64,000 nucleotides of DNA from Candidatus Iainarchaeum sp. (GCA_018304425.1 JAGVWE010000002.1:248001-312000); one strand, 5' to 3'. Shown: positions 16,263 through 25,042, counted from the stretch's first letter. Numbers and translations are program-made. The notes: generated by a model from the sequence alone, not told the origin.

Positions 16263-16274
16263 GAAACGTTTATA

Positions 16275-16290
16275 TATGTGATATCACATA
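16275..16290. promoter_or_regulatory. 16-bp perfect palindrome in the VapBC-like promoter
   Basis: TATGTGATATCACATA follows directly on a TTTATATAT TATA element and ends 19 bases before the antitoxin start. This is the expected place for an autoregulatory operator of a toxin-antitoxin operon. Confidence 0.65.
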
Positions 16291-16309
16291 GTTATGTGGG
16301 TGATAGCTT

Positions 16310-16531
16310 TTGAGTAACATCACGTTATCGGTTCCAAACGAAATCCACAAGGAAATGAAGCAGTACTCTGAAGTCCGCTGGAGCGAGGTGGCCCGGAAGG
16401 CCATTACAGAAAAGCTGGACGCGCTGCGACTGGCCGACAGGCTCGCCAAAAAAAGCAAGTTGTCCCAGGAAGACGTCGAGGAGTTCAGCAGGAAAATAAA
16501 GGCATTGGCAACCAAGAGGCTCAGGGAATGA
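16310..16531 (+). CDS. VapB-type antitoxin
   Basis: A 73-residue protein with a TTG start preceded by GGGTGAT. The N-terminus NITLSVPNEIHKEMKQY is an archaeal ribbon-helix-helix style strand plus helix, and the acidic/basic C-terminal helix (QEDVEEFSRKIKAL) would wrap the toxin. It overlaps the PIN-domain gene by four bases (ATGA), the usual VapBC organisation. It should bind the palindrome upstream and repress the operon. The family is inferred from layout and the strand-helix pattern. Confidence 0.8.
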   Translation: MSNITLSVPNEIHKEMKQYSEVRWSEVARKAITEKLDALRLADRLAKKSKLSQEDVEEFSRKIKALATKRLRE

Positions 16532-16944
16532 ACATTGTCATCGACTCGAATGTTCTCTTCGCCGCCCTTATAAAGGATTCAACCACGCGCAGGCTCATCC
16601 TTGAATTTGACGGCTTCTTCCTCTTCCCCTCCTATATCTTCGACGAAATGGAGAAACACAGAAGCGAGCTCCTGCAAAAGTCCGGGATGACGGCAAAAGA
16701 GTTCGAAACGCTCCTCCAACTCATACTCGCTAAAGTCCTCATCGTGCCAGCCGAGGCGTTCAAGCCCCACGCCAAGGAAGCCCTTAAAATAGTTGGCTCC
16801 ATCGACCCTGACGATTCCGCCTTCTTTGCCTGCGCGCTGGCCTATCCGGGCAGCGTCATTTGGTCGGACGACAAGCGATTGAAAAAGCAGTCCAAAATAG
16901 GTGTCCTCCACACAGTCGAAATTGTCGACCTAATGAGGCGCTGA
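16528..16944 (+). CDS. PIN-domain toxin, VapC type
   Basis: A 138-residue PIN ribonuclease. The acidic active site is visible: Asp6 in IVIDSNVLFA, Glu in FDEMEKH, the Asp pair in SIDPDDSAFFACAL, and Asp in IWSDDKRL. The protein is full length for this PIN group. The adjacent antitoxin gene and shared promoter palindrome support a toxin role; the RNA target is unknown. The following cca gene has its own TATA-like TTAAATTAATATT. Confidence 0.85.
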   Translation: MNIVIDSNVLFAALIKDSTTRRLILEFDGFFLFPSYIFDEMEKHRSELLQKSGMTAKEFETLLQLILAKVLIVPAEAFKPHAKEALKIVGSIDPDDSAFFACALAYPGSVIWSDDKRLKKQSKIGVLHTVEIVDLMRR

Positions 16945-16980
16945 AGCAGGTTAAATTAATATTTGGCAAAGACCTAGGTT

Positions 16981-18369
16981 ATGGCTATGAACCTGGCCAC
17001 GCTCAAGAAAGCCGTGCTCAAGAAAGTCAAGCCCTCGGCCGAGGAAGTCGCGGCCGAGCGGAGGATGGCCCATGCCTTGATGGAGGAAATCCGCGGACTA
17101 GAGGGCTCGCACGTGGAAGTCATGCTCTGTGGTTCCCTGGCCCGGGAGACCCACCTCAAGGGAGACCGGGACTTGGACCTCTTCGTGTTGTTCCCGGAAA
17201 GCGTGCCCCGCGAGCGTTTCGTGGAAGAAGGGCTGCGCATCGGGAAAACGATTTTCAGGGGGCATCCGTGGGAGGAAGCCTACTCCGAGCACCCCTACAT
17301 CCGGGGGGAAATCCGGGGCTTCGAAGTCGAGGTCGTGCCCGGCTACAAGGTGAAGAGCGCCGAAAAAATCCAGTCAGCCGTGGATAGAAGCCCCTTCCAC
17401 CAGCGATACCTGGAGAAGCGGTTGACGGGCAGGCTGCGGGACGAGGTGCGGCTGGTGCGGCAGTTCCTCAAAGGCATCAAATGCTATGGCGCGGAATTGA
17501 GGTATGCCAGCGTGCCAGGCTATGTCACGGAACTGCTCGTGCTCAAATACGGGTCGTTCGAGGCCACGGTAAAGGCGATGGCTGCCTGGAGGAAAGGCGA
17601 AGTCATTGACCTCGAAAACCACCGCCCCGCCGAAGACGCGCGGAAAAAGTTCGACGCGCCCTTCATCGTGGTCGACCCCGTGGACCGGGAGCGGAATGTC
17701 GCGGCCGCGCTCTCGCTCAACCAGTTCACGCGCATGATTGCCGCGGCGCGCGCGTTCACGCAGAAGCCGCGGTTGAGCTTCTTCTTTGGGAAGAAGGAAA
17801 AAACCTGGCCGCTCGCGAAAGTCAAGGCCATGCTCCAGAAAACCGAGCTGGCCGGGGTGGAGACCGGCTACCCGAAGGCGGTTTCAGATGTGGTGTGGGG
17901 CCAGTTGCGCAGGTTCGGGAAGAAGCTGGCGAACGAGCTGGGCGAGCTGGACTTCAAGGTTTTACGGCATGACGAGTGGACGGACGAGAAGAAACGCATG
18001 TGCTGTTTGTATGAGCTGGAAGCCGCCACCCTGCAAAAGGCGATGACCCGCACCGGGCCGCCTGTCACCGACCAGGCCAACAGCGCGGCCTTCCTGGCGA
18101 AGCACCAGAAACCCTTGTCCGGGCCCCGCATCGAGGAGGGCAGATGGGTGGTCGAGGTCGAGCGGAAGCACACGCAGGCGAAGACGGCGCTAAAGGAACT
18201 GCTGCAAAAGACCAAGGCGAGCGAGCGGGAGGGCCTGCGGCAGGCGCTGGCGAAGAAGACCCGCGTGCTGGATGAGAAAGCGCTTGTTGAATGGTATACA
18301 AAGGATAAGGAATTCGCCGAGTTCCTGACGGAATTCCTCAAAGGCGAAGAAGACTTTTTGGATTATTGA
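16981..18369 (+). CDS. cca: CCA tRNA nucleotidyltransferase, archaeal class I
   Basis: A 462-residue enzyme that adds CCA to tRNA 3' ends. The nucleotidyltransferase signature is GSLARETHLKGDRDLDLFV, with the DxD metal ligands near residue 60. The third acidic residue is in GFEVEVVPGYKV. The middle region shows the archaeal helical domain (VRQFLKGIKCYGAE) followed by PAP-like and tail domains. The length is typical for class I CCA enzymes. It precedes tRNA-Arg on the opposite strand, with only seven bases between its stop and the tRNA 3' end. Confidence 0.95.
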   Translation: MAMNLATLKKAVLKKVKPSAEEVAAERRMAHALMEEIRGLEGSHVEVMLCGSLARETHLKGDRDLDLFVLFPESVPRERFVEEGLRIGKTIFRGHPWEEAYSEHPYIRGEIRGFEVEVVPGYKVKSAEKIQSAVDRSPFHQRYLEKRLTGRLRDEVRLVRQFLKGIKCYGAELRYASVPGYVTELLVLKYGSFEATVKAMAAWRKGEVIDLENHRPAEDARKKFDAPFIVVDPVDRERNVAAALSLNQFTRMIAAARAFTQKPRLSFFFGKKEKTWPLAKVKAMLQKTELAGVETGYPKAVSDVVWGQLRRFGKKLANELGELDFKVLRHDEWTDEKKRMCCLYELEAATLQKAMTRTGPPVTDQANSAAFLAKHQKPLSGPRIEEGRWVVEVERKHTQAKTALKELLQKTKASEREGLRQALAKKTRVLDEKALVEWYTKDKEFAEFLTEFLKGEEDFLDY

Positions 18370-18376
18370 GGAGAAG

Positions 18377-18451
18377 CGGGCCCGGAGGGATTTGAACCCC
18401 CGTCCTCTCGGTCCGAAGCCGAGCGCCATATCCTGACTAGACCACGGGCCC
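18377..18451 (-). tRNA. tRNA-Arg (anticodon TCG)
   Basis: On the minus strand GGGCCCG pairs with CGGGCCC in the acceptor stem. CTCGG-CTTCGGA-CCGAG is the anticodon arm, placing TCG at 34-36. GGGGG-TTCAAAT-CCCTC is the T arm. No intron is present and CCA is not encoded. Position 1 overlaps the stop codon of the homing endonuclease gene, so the two are probably cotranscribed. Confidence 0.93.
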
Positions 18452-19272
18452 TAATATAATGACTCCACGTCCAAAGCCTTATCTAGGATTTGTTTACGCT
18501 GCGCATAGGTCGTATAAGGCGGACAGTGCCCATATTCGCTCCAAATGAGGAATCTACTCAGTTTAGAGGGGTTGGCAAATCCGATGTCTTTAATCCAGTG
18601 CAGTAGGTTCTCAGTCCCAGACATGAGAATACGGTGGTCGGCACCCCAATTTGTGTTTCGGCGTGGAAAAATGTATGCCTGATAGTTAAAGTTCAAAGCA
18701 CTAAGTAATTTTTGAACTCCCTCAAATAGTGGCTTGGAGATAACACTTAGGCCGAGAACGGGATAGCAGTTGTGAGTTTTCCTATATTCCGAATAGCTTT
18801 CTCCTTTTTGACGTTTGAAATGAATGAAACCGTCTGTGTCAAATAACCCCCGCAAAAAACGTTTATAGAATTCTGGGTCGTGCGAATCGAAAATGAACTT
18901 AGGAATCTCGACTATTGCTGATTTGGCGCCAAAAGGGAATCCAAGCGAATGCATGAATGAACATATTTTCTTTCCGCAAATTGAGCATCCGTACGTATTC
19001 CTGGAAGGAAAATACTTAGCGCGGATTTCTTTTTCGAAGACTCGCTGAAACAGGAGGACAATGTGTTCATCGTAATAGGGTCTTTCTTCCACGTGTCCGC
19101 TAATGTCGAGTTCGTAATGGCCGCCACGTCCACGCATATACCCATCCCCCGCATGGATGCCGCAGATTTCGGCCAAGTCCGCGCTCAACTCGAAGCCCAT
19201 GGAATTATCTGCGTTTGACCCGTTCTTAAAGGCCGGTCGAACGGGTGATTTCCGGTGCGAAAGAGGAGTCAT
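18451..19272 (-). CDS. Free-standing LAGLIDADG homing endonuclease
   Basis: A 273-residue protein with both LAGLIDADG helices. The first is LAEICGIHAGDGYM near residue 33; the second is LRGLFDTDGFI near residue 139. A Cys pair in YGCSICGKK may bind zinc. It is not inside an intein or intron: it ends on the first base of tRNA-Arg(TCG). Base composition is clearly more AT-rich than the flanks, a sign of recent transfer. The ATG at 19272 is preceded by GGAGGGG; ATG 19200 would remove 24 residues. The DNA target is unknown, with the tRNA itself or its 5' flank an obvious candidate. Confidence 0.85.
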   Translation of the reverse strand: MTPLSHRKSPVRPAFKNGSNADNSMGFELSADLAEICGIHAGDGYMRGRGGHYELDISGHVEERPYYDEHIVLLFQRVFEKEIRAKYFPSRNTYGCSICGKKICSFMHSLGFPFGAKSAIVEIPKFIFDSHDPEFYKRFLRGLFDTDGFIHFKRQKGESYSEYRKTHNCYPVLGLSVISKPLFEGVQKLLSALNFNYQAYIFPRRNTNWGADHRILMSGTENLLHWIKDIGFANPSKLSRFLIWSEYGHCPPYTTYAQRKQILDKALDVESLY

Positions 19273-19363
19273 AAGGACCCCTCCTTCTTCGTGCAGAGCA
19301 GGTCTGCGAAAGACAAGCCGTCCGAAAAGGGGTTTCCACGGTTGGAGACCTTTGACTCAACGT

Positions 19364-19508
19364 GATAAAGGTTCAAGCGAACCACCTCCGAAGACGGCTT
19401 GCGGCTTTTGGAGGCATTAAACCCTTTCCACCAACAGGCCGCGTTCGGAGGTGGAAAGGTTTAAGCCGAGAAAAGCCGAGTCGAAGGAGGTAGTGAGCGA
19501 CCTTTATC
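19364..19508. repeat. Long imperfect inverted repeat upstream of the homing endonuclease
   Basis: Arms of roughly 60-69 bases face each other around a 17-base centre. The outer ends GATAAAGGT / ACCTTTATC (19364-19372 and 19500-19508) are perfect. The inner ends at 19417-19432 and 19450-19464 also pair, with a single extra C in the left arm. The middle keeps CACCTCC and CGGCTT blocks. RNA from either strand would form a long hairpin. No coding frame covers it. Confidence 0.6.
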
Positions 19509-19547
19509 GCCAGGAGACCAAAATAGTTAAAGGTTTGGGGCTCCGGC

Positions 19548-20018
19548 TCACGGAGGAGTCAATCGGGCCAGGGCAACCTTGGCAGCCACTGCCACCTGCG
19601 GGTGCTCAGAATTAGATGCCCGGTCGAGAATCTGACGCATGCGGGCAAGAATACTTTCCTCAGCAGGTTTGCCCAACTGCGCCAACCCCCAGGCGGCTGT
19701 GAACTGGACCGGCAGATGGCCGTTACTCAACCCCTCGATCAACTGTTCACGACCCGCAGCGTTACCGAAATGGGCGAGGACGGCAGCAAGATGCACGCGC
19801 CTAGCAGGATCCCTTACATAACGTTTGCGTTGCAAGGCATCAAAAACTAGTTTCTCGGCCCTTTCACGACCAGCTGCGATCAAGGCAGCTGTCGCAGTTG
19901 CCCTCGTTGCTGGACTCAATTGCCCCAAATTATGGATTTCCGACATTAGTGGATGGCTCTCGTGGGGCCAAGGGGGAGCAGCGGCACCGGGTCTAGCAGG
20001 CCTGCGTTCGGGCGACAT
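19548..20018 (-). CDS. HEAT-repeat-like small protein
   Basis: A 156-residue alpha-helical protein with repeating HEAT-type helices. RVHLAAVLAHFGNAAGREQLIEGL, then FTAAWGLAQLGKPAEESIL, then VAVAAKVALARL give the expected hydrophobic spacing with Ala-x-x-x-Leu-Gly turns. The N-terminal 24 residues are Pro/Ala-rich and may be disordered or not translated. ATG 19946 is the alternative start. CTATTTATT about 28 bases upstream of 20018 favours the longer, leaderless form. Partner and role are unknown. Confidence 0.6.
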   Translation of the reverse strand: MSPERRPARPGAAAPPWPHESHPLMSEIHNLGQLSPATRATATAALIAAGRERAEKLVFDALQRKRYVRDPARRVHLAAVLAHFGNAAGREQLIEGLSNGHLPVQFTAAWGLAQLGKPAEESILARMRQILDRASNSEHPQVAVAAKVALARLTPP

Positions 20019-20060
20019 ATACTATCTGGAGTGGACGTGGAATAAATAGGTTTGCCCGGC

Positions 20061-21248
20061 TTATAAAACCTTGAGCCGCTTCCCGACCTTTTCGAAGACG
20101 GCCAGGGCTTGGTTCAAGTCCTTCTGCGTGAAGGCCGCGTTCATCTGCGTCCGGATGCGTGCCTTGTCCTTGGCCACCATGGGGAAAACGATGGGAACCC
20201 CGAAGACGCCTTCCTTGAACAACTCGCGCGAGAACTCCTGCGCGCGGTTGCTGTCGCCCAACATCACGGGAATAATTGGTGTTTGGCTCTTGCCCGTGTC
20301 AAAGCCCAGTTGCTGGAGGCCCTTGCGAAAGAACTCGGTGTTCTTCCAGAGCCGGGGCACGATTTTCTTGTCCCTCTCAAGGACTTGCAAGGCAGCCGTG
20401 CAGGCCGCGACCGTGGCAGGGGGCGCGGAACCACTCAACAGCCAGCTGCGCGACTTGTTGTACGCGTACTCGCAGACCGCTTGAGAGCCACAAGCATAGC
20501 CGCCCATGACGCCAAAGGCCTTGGAGAAGGTGCCGACTTCGACGTCGATTTTGCCGGTCAAGCCAAAGTGATGGGTTACGCCGCGGCCCTGCGGGCCGAG
20601 GACTCCGTCGCCATGCGCGTCATCCACATAGGTAATGCAATTGAATTGCTCCGCGAGCTTCACGATGCCGGGCAAGGGCGCGATGTCGCCATCCATGGAG
20701 AAAACCCCGTCCGTGACTATGAACGTGCGCTTGAAGTTCTTGGACGCGTTCTCCTTCAGGACGCGTTCCAGGTCGGCCACGTCATTGTGCTGGTAAACGG
20801 CTTTCTCGGCCTTTGACAAGCGGATGCCATCGATGATGCTGCCATGGTTGAGCTGGTCGCTGATGACCAAATCCCCTTCGGCGAGGATGGCCGGGAGCAG
20901 GCCCGCGTTGGCGGCGAACCCGGTCTGGAAGTAAATGGCTGAATTCGTGTGCTTGAATTTCGCGATTTGCCGGTCGAGCTTGATGTGCAAGTCCATGGTG
21001 CCCGCAATGGCGGGAACCGAACCCGAGCCCGCCCCATATTTCTTCACGGCTGCTACCGCGGCTGCCTTGACCTTGGGGTGGTTGCTCAAGCCCAAGTAAT
21101 TGTTGGCTGCCAAGAGGAGGACCTGCTTGCCGTCCACCCGGGCGCGGGGCTGGGAAGGGCCCTGGAGCTGCCTACGCGTCCAATAGAGGCCGGAAGCCTT
21201 CAAATCAGCCACTTGCTGGGCCAAAAAGCCTTCGAATGCCGCGTTCAT
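20061..21248 (-). CDS. kbl: Glycine C-acetyltransferase (2-amino-3-ketobutyrate CoA ligase)
   Basis: A 395-residue PLP enzyme of the alpha-oxoamine synthase family. It splits 2-amino-3-ketobutyrate with CoA into glycine and acetyl-CoA. NNYLGLSNHP lies near the N-terminus, DDAHGDGVLG carries the cofactor-contacting Asp/His, and GTFSKAFG holds the Schiff-base lysine. The SGSAPPATVAA segment is typical. It sits 16 bases downstream of tdh on the same strand, the classical two-step threonine degradation operon. Confidence 0.93.
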   Translation of the reverse strand: MNAAFEGFLAQQVADLKASGLYWTRRQLQGPSQPRARVDGKQVLLLAANNYLGLSNHPKVKAAAVAAVKKYGAGSGSVPAIAGTMDLHIKLDRQIAKFKHTNSAIYFQTGFAANAGLLPAILAEGDLVISDQLNHGSIIDGIRLSKAEKAVYQHNDVADLERVLKENASKNFKRTFIVTDGVFSMDGDIAPLPGIVKLAEQFNCITYVDDAHGDGVLGPQGRGVTHHFGLTGKIDVEVGTFSKAFGVMGGYACGSQAVCEYAYNKSRSWLLSGSAPPATVAACTAALQVLERDKKIVPRLWKNTEFFRKGLQQLGFDTGKSQTPIIPVMLGDSNRAQEFSRELFKEGVFGVPIVFPMVAKDKARIRTQMNAAFTQKDLNQALAVFEKVGKRLKVL

Positions 21249-21264
21249 CGAACCCCTCCCGGTC

Positions 21265-22302
21265 TCACTTGCCGTCCACGTGCATGATGATTTTGCCGGA
21301 GTTGCCGGAATTCATCAAGTCAAAGCCCTTCCGCCAGTCGCTGAACTGGATGCGGTGGGTGATGATGTTGGAAACATCGAGTGCCCCTCCCTTGATGAGG
21401 CCCGCCATCTTGTACCAGGTCTCGTACATGCGTCTCCCGGTGATGCCCAAAACCGTTGCCCCCTTGAAGATGATGTCGTTGGGCAGGTCCAGGGCAACCG
21501 GCTCCGAGGGCAAGCCGAACAAGGAGATTCTGCCAGCATCCCGCAGGGCCTTGAAAGCGGATTTGACGGCCGACGGGTTGCCGGAGTTTTCCAACACGAC
21601 TTCGGCGCCCAAGCCATTGGTCTGGTCCTTGATTTCCTTGGCCACGTCGGTTTCCTTTGGGTTGAAGACGTGCTTGGCCCCGATTTTCTTGGCGAGCTTC
21701 AAGCGGTAATCGGAGACGTCGCTGGCAAAGATTTCGGCGGCGCCGGCGGCTTTCGCGACTGCGATGGCCATCAAGCCTGCGGGCCCGCAGCCGAACACGG
21801 CCACGGTTTTCCCCGCGACCTCGGTTTGGAGGGTGGTGTGCACCGCGTTGCCGAGGGGCTCCATGATGCAACCGGCTTCCCAGGAAATGTGTTTGCCGTG
21901 CTTCCAGACGCAGATGTCCGGGACGCTCACGTATTCGGCGAAGCCCCCGTTGGTGTCAACGCCCAAGATTTTCACGTTGCTGCAGACGTGCGCGTTGCCG
22001 GTGCGGCATTGGTAGCAGGCCTTGCAGATGATGTGGCTTTCCGCGGAGACGTGGTCGCCTTCCCGGATGTAAACGACTTCTTCGCCGACTTTCTCGACCA
22101 CGCCCGTGAACTCGTGGCCCATGATGAGGGGTGGCTTGATACGGTTCTGGCTCCACTTGTCCCAGTTGAAGATGTGCAGGTCGGTGCCGCAAATCGAGGC
22201 ATACTTGACTTTGATGAGGACGTCTCTCGGCCCCACGGCCGGCATGTCCACCCGACGCAGGTCGAAGCCGGGAGAGGCATTGGGTTTGACGATTGCTTGC
22301 AT
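21265..22302 (-). CDS. tdh: L-threonine 3-dehydrogenase
   Basis: A 345-residue zinc medium-chain dehydrogenase that oxidises threonine to 2-amino-3-ketobutyrate, the kbl substrate. ICGTDLHIF carries the catalytic-zinc Cys, and GHEFTGVVEKVG the His-Glu pair. The structural zinc loop is C-x-x-C-x-x-C-x7-C (ICKACYQCRTGNAHVC), and the NAD fold GCGPAGLMA follows. The start was set at ATG 22302, which yields the conserved MQAIVK; a TTG 24 bases upstream extends it without support. GGAGGG and a TATA-like TTTTTAAGC lie farther upstream, implying a leader of about 50 bases. Confidence 0.94.
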   Translation of the reverse strand: MQAIVKPNASPGFDLRRVDMPAVGPRDVLIKVKYASICGTDLHIFNWDKWSQNRIKPPLIMGHEFTGVVEKVGEEVVYIREGDHVSAESHIICKACYQCRTGNAHVCSNVKILGVDTNGGFAEYVSVPDICVWKHGKHISWEAGCIMEPLGNAVHTTLQTEVAGKTVAVFGCGPAGLMAIAVAKAAGAAEIFASDVSDYRLKLAKKIGAKHVFNPKETDVAKEIKDQTNGLGAEVVLENSGNPSAVKSAFKALRDAGRISLFGLPSEPVALDLPNDIIFKGATVLGITGRRMYETWYKMAGLIKGGALDVSNIITHRIQFSDWRKGFDLMNSGNSGKIIMHVDGK

Positions 22303-22499
22303 CTTGTGAATGAAGGATCCCTCCAAAAGGAAAACGAAAAAAAAGTGGTGGTTCTGACTAATCTCGGAGGGCTAAGCTTAAAAACGAAACGGCGGTTGCC
22401 TGAATTAATTCTGTCAATTGACGTGAAAACGAGTGAGTGTGGTTTTTTAAAGCTAATCCTGGAAGAAATAGGTATTTCCTGTTTTTTGGAGGAACGCGA

Positions 22500-22655
22500 A
22501 TGAAGGCCTGCATGAGCTGCAATAAAGAGGTTTCAGGGGACTACCTGGAGTTCAAGTGCCCGAAGTGCTTGAAGTCGACCATGGTCCGATGCGATCACTG
22601 CCGGGTTACGTCCAAGGAATACAAGTGCGTTAACTGCGGGTTTGAAGGCCCTTAA
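22500..22655 (+). CDS. Zn-ribbon RNA-binding protein (COG2888 type)
   Basis: A 51-residue protein made of two interleaved zinc knuckles: CMSC, CPKC, CDHC and CVNC. This is the pattern of the small archaeal zinc-finger family predicted to act in translation. GGAGG eight bases before the ATG decides the start. The next gene, aEF1B, begins 15 bases after its stop, a pairing seen in many archaea and supporting a translation-linked role. It is too short to be found by long-ORF searches but is certainly real. Confidence 0.88.
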   Translation: MKACMSCNKEVSGDYLEFKCPKCLKSTMVRCDHCRVTSKEYKCVNCGFEGP

Positions 22656-22669
22656 ACGGGTGCAAGGCC

Positions 22670-22933
22670 ATGGGTTCCAAGATTCTGGTTGTTTTCAAGG
22701 TCTTTCCGGAGGGCCCGGACGAAGTGGCTTCCGTCAAGGAAGGCGTGAAAGGGGTCAAGGCAGGGGAATTCAAGGACCTCAAAGCCGAGCCCCTGGCCTT
22801 CGGCCTCGAAGTCATCAAGGTGGCCTATGTCATCCCCGACAAAACCGATGGCGCCATGGAAGCCCTGGAAACCGCGGTCAAAGGCGTCAAAGGCGTGAAC
22901 CAGGTAGAGGTTGAAGCCGTCACCCTCCTGTGA
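22670..22933 (+). CDS. Translation elongation factor 1B (aEF1-beta)
   Basis: An 87-residue nucleotide exchange factor for aEF1A. It has the ferredoxin-like alpha-beta fold with FGLEVIKVAYVIPD and the C-terminal VKGVNQVEVEAVTL strand. Length matches archaeal EF1B, which lacks the extra domains of the eukaryotic protein. It is transcribed together with the upstream zinc-ribbon gene. Confidence 0.93.
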   Translation: MGSKILVVFKVFPEGPDEVASVKEGVKGVKAGEFKDLKAEPLAFGLEVIKVAYVIPDKTDGAMEALETAVKGVKGVNQVEVEAVTLL

Positions 22934-22972
22934 AGCGGTTTAAATTAGGTTTCGCGGACTAATTCTCTTGAC

Positions 22973-25042
22973 ATGATCAAGCGCGTGCAGTTGCAGAACT
23001 GGCGGACCCACAAGGACTCGGAGTTCGAGTTCAGCCGGGGGACGAATGTCCTGGTCGGCCCGATGGGCGCGGGCAAAAGCTCCGTCATGAGCGGCATCTG
23101 CTTCGCCTTGTTTGGCACCTTTCCTGAAGTCGTGGCCCGAGACCTCAAACTAGAGGAAGTCATTACGTCCAAGCCCCATCCCGCGGAGTACGCGCGCGTG
23201 AAAGTCGAGTTCGATTACGGCGGGGAAGAGTACGCGGTGGAGCGCACGATTCACCGCAAGGGCACCAACGAGGGAAAGCTCTACCGCGCCGGCAAACTGA
23301 TTGCCGGGCCCAAGACCACGGAGGCTACGAAGCGGCTCGAGGAAATCCTGGAAATGGATTACGACCTGTTCTCGCGCGCGGTTTACTCGGAGCAAAACCA
23401 GTTGGACTACTTCCTGCGGTTGAGCGCCTCGCAACGCAAGGAGAAATTCGACGAGCTGCTAGAAATCAACAAGTACGAGCGCGTGCGCGGCAACGCCGTA
23501 AGTGTCGGGAACCGGGTCCGGAGGCTCGCGGAGGACCGGAAGGAGTTCCTGCGGCGGCTGCGCGAGCGCCTCCCCCAAGGGGGCGAGCACGGGCTCCTGG
23601 AAACCAAGAAGAACCTGGAGCAAAAGGAAAGGCAGGCGGCCGAGCAGGCCGGGAAACTGGAGGCCGAGAAAAAGAACGTGCTGGGGTTGGAGAAGAGCGT
23701 GGCTGCGCTCGCCGAGCGGGAGCGGGCCTTCAAGGCGTTGAAGGAAAAGGCCGTCAAGGAACGGGCGCGCGCCACCGAGGCGGCGCGGAACCTGCGGGAA
23801 GTCGAGCGGGAAGCCAGGGGCGTTTCCCTGGAGGCCAGCAAGCAGCGGTTGAAGGAATTGGAGGCGGAGGTCCGACAAGCGCGGGAAAAAGCAGCGGCCC
23901 ACGAAAAGGAGGCAGAGGCCAGGGAGGCGGAGCGCACGGCCCTGTTGCAGGTAGCGGCAGGCAACCAGCGGGAAATCGAGCGGCTGGAGAAGGCCGGCAA
24001 GGCGTTGCGGGAGGCCAAAGCCAACTGCCCGGTGTGCAAGGCCGGCCTCGAAGCCCACGCCAAGCATGCGTTGCTCAAGGAATACGAGGCCGAGGCCCTG
24101 GAATTGGAGCGCAAGAACACTGGATTGAACGAGCACGGCCGGAAGATGGAGCAGGAAAAGCAGCGACTCCGCGGCGAGGCCAAGGAGTGCCTGCGCCGGG
24201 CCGACAGGTGCCTGGAAGAAAAAGGAAGTGTGGAGCGGCAGCTTGTTTCAGTTGAGCGGCTGGAGAAGGCGCGCGCGGAAGGGGTTGAACTCGAAAGAGA
24301 GGCCGCAAGGGCCGAACGGGAACTGGCGGCCATGAAGTTCGACGAGGAAAGGCTGGGAGACGAGCGCGAAAAACTGGCCACGGCGCGGGAGAAAGTGCTT
24401 TCCCTGGAACAGGGGCTGCGTTCGGTCAAGGAACTCGCGCGCGAAATCGGTTTGAGGGTCAAGGAATTCGAGGAACAGAAGAAGCAGGCCGGCGAACTCG
24501 AGGCAGAGGTGACGGCGCTGGAGGCGGTGGCTGGAAAGCTTGCGGTGTTCACGAACGCCTTGAAGGCCACGCAGGCCGAGCTCAGGGAGAGCCTCATCAA
24601 CACCGTCAACGAGGCCATGGCCGACGTCTGGGAAAAGATTTACCCGTACGGGGATTACCGGAGTTGCCGCATTGAAATCCAGGAAGGCAGCTACGAAGTC
24701 ATGGTGCAGGAGCGCGGCGGAAAATGGGTGCGGGTCGAAGGCATCCTGTCGGGAGGCGAGCGGAGCGCCGTGGCGATTACCCTGCGGGTGGCTGTTTCCC
24801 TCGTGCTGGCGCAGAACCTTTCATGGCTCATCCTGGACGAGCCCACCCACAACCTGGACGCGAATACCGTGGAACGGTTCAGCGAGATGATGAAAACGCA
24901 TCTGCCGAGCCTGGTGGACCAGGTGTTTGTCATCACGCATGACAAGCAGATGGAGAAAGCCGCGTCCGCCAGCCTCTACGTGCTGGAACGGGAAAAAGAA
25001 ACCGATGGCGCGACCAAACCCATGCTGGCGCACGCGGAATGA
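22973..25042 (+). CDS. rad50: DNA double-strand break repair ATPase Rad50
   Basis: A 689-residue SMC-like ATPase. The N-terminal Walker A is GPMGAGKSS; the Q-loop region (SEQNQLDYF) follows. Two heptad-rich coiled-coil arms flank the zinc hook CPVC at about residue 352. The C-terminal half has the LSGGERSAVA signature and LILDEPTHNLD Walker B. It is shorter than typical archaeal Rad50 (about 850-900), the loss being in the coiled coils, so its arms are short. No mre11 gene is adjacent, which is unusual. TTTAAATTAG about 30 bases before the ATG suggests a leaderless message. Confidence 0.92.
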   Translation: MIKRVQLQNWRTHKDSEFEFSRGTNVLVGPMGAGKSSVMSGICFALFGTFPEVVARDLKLEEVITSKPHPAEYARVKVEFDYGGEEYAVERTIHRKGTNEGKLYRAGKLIAGPKTTEATKRLEEILEMDYDLFSRAVYSEQNQLDYFLRLSASQRKEKFDELLEINKYERVRGNAVSVGNRVRRLAEDRKEFLRRLRERLPQGGEHGLLETKKNLEQKERQAAEQAGKLEAEKKNVLGLEKSVAALAERERAFKALKEKAVKERARATEAARNLREVEREARGVSLEASKQRLKELEAEVRQAREKAAAHEKEAEAREAERTALLQVAAGNQREIERLEKAGKALREAKANCPVCKAGLEAHAKHALLKEYEAEALELERKNTGLNEHGRKMEQEKQRLRGEAKECLRRADRCLEEKGSVERQLVSVERLEKARAEGVELEREAARAERELAAMKFDEERLGDEREKLATAREKVLSLEQGLRSVKELAREIGLRVKEFEEQKKQAGELEAEVTALEAVAGKLAVFTNALKATQAELRESLINTVNEAMADVWEKIYPYGDYRSCRIEIQEGSYEVMVQERGGKWVRVEGILSGGERSAVAITLRVAVSLVLAQNLSWLILDEPTHNLDANTVERFSEMMKTHLPSLVDQVFVITHDKQMEKAASASLYVLEREKETDGATKPMLAHAE

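Noticed and set aside
19364..19508. RNase P RNA or SRP RNA in the inverted repeat region
   Set aside because: Neither the P4/CR-I type GAGGAAAGUC core nor the SRP helix 8 GGAA/GGAGCA motif is present on either strand.
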